DNA of 46,016 bases from the NCBI RefSeq assembly GCF_026008495.1, contig NZ_BQUN01000013.1, forward strand, positions 97,580-143,595, written 5' to 3'. The first letter of the stretch is position 1, and every line of letters begins with the position of its first letter. This DNA is from Streptomyces sp. A012304 (GTDB taxonomy: Bacteria > Actinomycetota > Actinomycetes > Streptomycetales > Streptomycetaceae). Below are positions 43,730-46,016 of this stretch, in pieces. The translations under genes and the position numbers were made by a program. The notes under the pieces were generated by a model. The model saw only the letters and a program-made list of their open reading frames with translations, ran no database searches and had not been told where the DNA came from.

Positions 43730-44815
43730 TCATCTCGGTTCCGGTGCGAGTCTCTCCGGGCCGTGGGACGTGTGGGCGCGGAGTCGGGCCCGGAGTTTGA
43801 GGTCGGCGTCCGACAGGGGGCCGGGGACGGCTCGCGGGATGCCCGGGACCGTCTCGCCGGGCGGGACGGGGGGCTCGTACCGGGTGGGGGCCGTGCGGAG
43901 GGTCAGGGCCGTCGCGCCGATGATCGTCACCGTGAACGCGATCGCCGTGCGGGTCCAGAGGCGGGCCCGGCGTTCGCTGCCGAGCCGCACGGCCGGCGGC
44001 TTGGCCGCGCGCAGCCGCTCCGCGGACGCCAGCTCCGCCAGCCGGCGGTGCAGGGCGGCGGGGTCGGCCAGGTCGGGCAGGCGCGCGGCGACGGCCTGGC
44101 GCGCGTGGGCCAGCCTGCTCGCCGCCGCGAGCGTGCTCGCCTCCGTCTCCGCCGCGGTCTCCGGCAGCCCGAGGCCCAGCCCGTCGTACAGCAGGAGGGT
44201 GCGGCGGTAGGACGGCGGGAGGGCCAGCAGGACGTCGAGCAGCGCGCGGTCGGCGGCGTCGGACGGCGGCGGTTCGGGGTGACGGTAGCGGGGCCGGAAC
44301 CGGTGCCAGGGGGAGAGGGCGTACTCGTGCGCCGTCATCCGCACCCAGCCCGGCGGGTCGGGGTCGACGGCCACCTTCGGCCAGCGCTGCCAGGCGAACT
44401 GGAACGCCCGTTCCACCGACTCCCGCGCGAGTTCCCGGCGGCCGGTGAGGAGATACGCCTGGCGCACCAGGGCGGGGGCGCAGTGGGCGTAGAGGGCGTC
44501 GAACGCCTCAGCCGGCGTCAGGGGGGCGGACGCGGAGGTCTCCGCGTCCTCGTCTTGGTCCTCGTCTTCCGGGCCTTCCCAATCTTCCGGATCTTCCGGA
44601 CGCGCCGTCGCCGAGCCGGCCAGCGTGGCCAGCAGGGCCGCGTACGCCTCCCGCTGCCGGCCGCGAGGAGTCGAACGGCCCGACTCCCACGCGCGCACCG
44701 TCTTCCCGCTGACGCCCACCCGCGCCGCGGCCTGATCCGGTGTCAGGAACCCCGCCTCGCGCAGGCGCCGACGCTCCTTGGGGGAGGGAAGCGGGGTGCC
44801 GGCGCTCCGCGTCAC
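43730..44815 (-). CDS. Xre-type HTH plus sigma-like protein with C-terminal membrane segment
   Basis: A 361-residue protein. GTG 44815 (MTRSAGTPLP) is chosen for its GGAGGGG ribosome site. Residues about 15-60 form a helix-turn-helix like Xre regulators ('LTPDQAAARVGVSGKTVRAW' and 'ESGRSTPRGRQREAYAALLA'). An acidic linker follows. Residues about 110-270 resemble ECF sigma regions 2 and 4: 'FDALYAHCAPALVRQAYLLT', 'SVERAFQFAWQRW', 'LLALPPSYRRTLLLYDGLGL' and 'LPETAAETEASTLAAASRL'. A membrane span near 295-315 ('WTRTAIAFTVTIIGATALTL') and a short outer tail end it. Whether it is an active sigma factor or a degenerate, membrane-tied regulator cannot be told from sequence. Confidence 0.8.
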   Translation of the reverse strand: MTRSAGTPLPSPKERRRLREAGFLTPDQAAARVGVSGKTVRAWESGRSTPRGRQREAYAALLATLAGSATARPEDPEDWEGPEDEDQDEDAETSASAPLTPAEAFDALYAHCAPALVRQAYLLTGRRELARESVERAFQFAWQRWPKVAVDPDPPGWVRMTAHEYALSPWHRFRPRYRHPEPPPSDAADRALLDVLLALPPSYRRTLLLYDGLGLGLPETAAETEASTLAAASRLAHARQAVAARLPDLADPAALHRRLAELASAERLRAAKPPAVRLGSERRARLWTRTAIAFTVTIIGATALTLRTAPTRYEPPVPPGETVPGIPRAVPGPLSDADLKLRARLRAHTSHGPERLAPEPR

Positions 44816-44911
44816 CGGACACCCCTCCGCACGAAAAAGTACATAAACGTATATTGAGCGACACAGCCGAAGTTCTCCTGTTACGACGGGAAAGCGCGTG
44901 TCGTTGGGAGC
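44816..44911. promoter_or_regulatory. AT-rich divergent promoter region
   Basis: The 96-bp gap contains an unusually AT-rich core at 44832-44858 (GAAAAAGTACATAAACGTAT then ATTG), with an imperfect palindrome around TACATAAACGTA. It probably holds the promoter of the HTH/sigma-like gene, and of the membrane gene on the other side. Confidence 0.5.
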
Positions 44912-46016
44912 ATGGCCGGCATGATCCAGCTGACCGCTCGCCGGCTCTCGTCGCAGTCCCTGTTCTCCGTGTCCTCCGTGTCCTCCGTGTCCTCCGTGTT
45001 GTCCCTGTTCTCGCCGTTCTCTCTGTTCTCGCGGTTCTCCCGGCTGCGCGACCGCACGCCCGGGCTCGCCGCCGGCCTGCTGAGCGGCGCGCTGGCCGCC
45101 GGGCTGGGGCTCGGTTCGTTCGCCGTGCTGGTGATCGCGCTGTGGATCAGTTCGCCGTATCCCGACAGCGGACTGGGGGGCGCGCTGCACGTCGCCGCCG
45201 CGCTGTGGCTGTTGGCGCACGGGGCGGAACTGGTGCGCGCCGACACCCTGTCCGGGGTCCCGGCACCGGTCGGGGTCACCCCGCTACTGCTGCTCGTGCT
45301 GCCGGTGTGGCTGCTGCACCGGGCGGGGCGGGACGCGGCGGACGGCGGCGACGAGGACGCCCCGCTGGTGAACGCCCGTACGGCCTGGACGGGCGTCGTC
45401 CTCGGATACCTCGCCGTGGGCGGGGCCGCCGCGGGCTATGCGGCGGGCGGGGCGTTGCGGCCCTCGTGGCTGTGGACGGCGGCGGGGGTGACGGCCGTCG
45501 CCGTGGTGGCGGGCGGGGCGGGCGTGTGGACCGCGTACGGGCGTCCGGGCGGGCCCGTGGAGCAGGCGCTTCTCGCGCTGCCGCGCGGCGTACGGCGGCT
45601 GGTCCTCGGGGCGGACGGGCGGGAGAGCCTCGGGGTGGCCCTGCGGGCGGCGGGGGTCGGGGCCGCGGTGCTCGTCGGCGGCGGGGCGCTGCTGGTGGCG
45701 GGGTCGTCGGTAGGGCACCTCGGTGCGGCCCGGGAGGCGTTCACGCAGCTGACCGAGGGGTGGTCCGGGCGGGTCGCGGTGCTGATGCTGTGCGTGGCGC
45801 TCGTGCCGAACGCGGCGGTGTGGGGGGCGGCGTACGCGGTCGGGCCGGGGTTCATGGTGGGCGCCGGGCATGTGGTGGGGCCGACGGCCTCGGATCCGGC
45901 GCCGGAGCTGCCGCCGTTTCCGCTGCTGGCGGCCGTGCCGGAGGCGGGGGCGGGGGCGGTGGTGAACTGGGTCCTGGCCGGGGTGGTGGCCGTGGTCGGC
46001 GGGGGGATGGTGGGGG
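44912..46016 (+). CDS. DUF6350 family multi-span membrane protein (3' end outside window)
   Basis: Open from ATG 44912 ([10 protein letters not shown]) to the window edge, 368 codons seen. ATG 44921 is a possible alternative start, with GGGAG at better distance. The N-terminal 45 residues are a Ser/Val/Leu/Phe low-complexity segment from a 9-bp tandem repeat. Then come many membrane spans: '[20 protein letters not shown]', '[18 protein letters not shown]', '[14 protein letters not shown]', '[18 protein letters not shown]' and '[20 protein letters not shown]'. '[19 protein letters not shown]' is the family mark. From recollection of Streptomyces gene order the family stands just before purN and purH. 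Its function is not established (named PerM-like cell-division protein in some databases). Confidence 0.82.
   Translation, partial: MAGMIQLTARRLSSQSLFSVSSVSSVSSVLSLFSPFSLFSRFSRLRDRTPGLAAGLLSGALAAGLGLGSFAVLVIALWISSPYPDSGLGGALHVAAALWLLAHGAELVRADTLSGVPAPVGVTPLLLLVLPVWLLHRAGRDAADGGDEDAPLVNARTAWTGVVLGYLAVGGAAAGYAAGGALRPSWLWTAAGVTAVAVVAGGAGVWTAYGRPGGPVEQALLALPRGVRRLVLGADGRESLGVALRAAGVGAAVLVGGGALLVAGSSVGHLGAAREAFTQLTEGWSGRVAVLMLCVALVPNAAVWGAAYAVGPGFMVGAGHVVGPTASDPAPELPPFPLLAAVPEAGAGAVVNWVLAGVVAVVGGGMVG
44963..44998 (+). repeat. In-frame 9-bp tandem repeat in the DUF6350 gene
   Basis: TTCTCCGTG then TCCTCCGTG three times, each encoding (F/S)SV, with degenerate TTCTC words continuing to 45040. Copy-number change would keep the reading frame. 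Confidence 0.9.

Overview
This is a high-GC window with the codon use, gene content and gene order of a Streptomyces chromosome core. Markers are guaA, pcrA/uvrD, sucCD, paired NlpC/P60 hydrolases, PspC-domain signalling proteins, a LAXTG sortase substrate and a DUF6350 membrane protein at the right edge. I see no insertion sequence, prophage, CRISPR array, rRNA or tRNA. It reads as conserved chromosome rather than an acquired island.

Layout. 1-7.3 kb: the end of a membrane protein (possibly a Ser/Thr kinase), succinic semialdehyde dehydrogenase with a GMC oxidoreductase, a sortase-anchored surface protein, and a single-pass secreted protein. 7.3-10.3 kb: an 840-bp gap between two 3' ends, a chorismate mutase behind what looks like a ribosome-mediated attenuator, and divergent guaA. 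10.3-15.1 kb: small enzymes and membrane proteins (PNPOx-like, class II aldolase-like, TIG-domain membrane protein, DoxX). 15.1-19.1 kb: a PspC membrane protein, and divergent to it a PspC-type histidine kinase with its LuxR-type regulator. 19.1-28.9 kb: two NlpC/P60 hydrolases (one under a c-di-AMP ydaO riboswitch), a TDT-type transporter, pcrA, an M23 peptidase and a lipase. 29.4-29.8 kb: a stand-alone B12-binding mutase subunit (icmB-like). 30.1-38.4 kb: a five-gene module of DUF5691, SWIM zinc finger, MoxR AAA+ ATPase, DUF5682 and vWA proteins. 38.4-46 kb: two low-complexity secreted proteins, sucCD, an HTH/sigma-like membrane protein and the start of a DUF6350 protein.

The strongest unusual signal is the MoxR/vWA module. 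Its two divergent arms start from promoters that match the actinobacterial DNA-damage (RecA-NDp/PafBC) consensus TTGTCRGTG-N8-TANNNT: perfectly on the SWIM side, with one mismatch on the MoxR side. The pcrA promoter in the same window also matches perfectly and serves as an internal control. This ties an uncharacterised ATPase/vWA system to the DNA-damage response. Second is the chorismate mutase leader: a leaderless 23-codon peptide with Phe-Leu-Phe-Thr-Tyr codons, then a 12-bp terminator hairpin with a U-rich tail, then the gene. Third is a recurring pattern in which degenerate tandem repeats with different units begin at or just after stop codons (seven genes).
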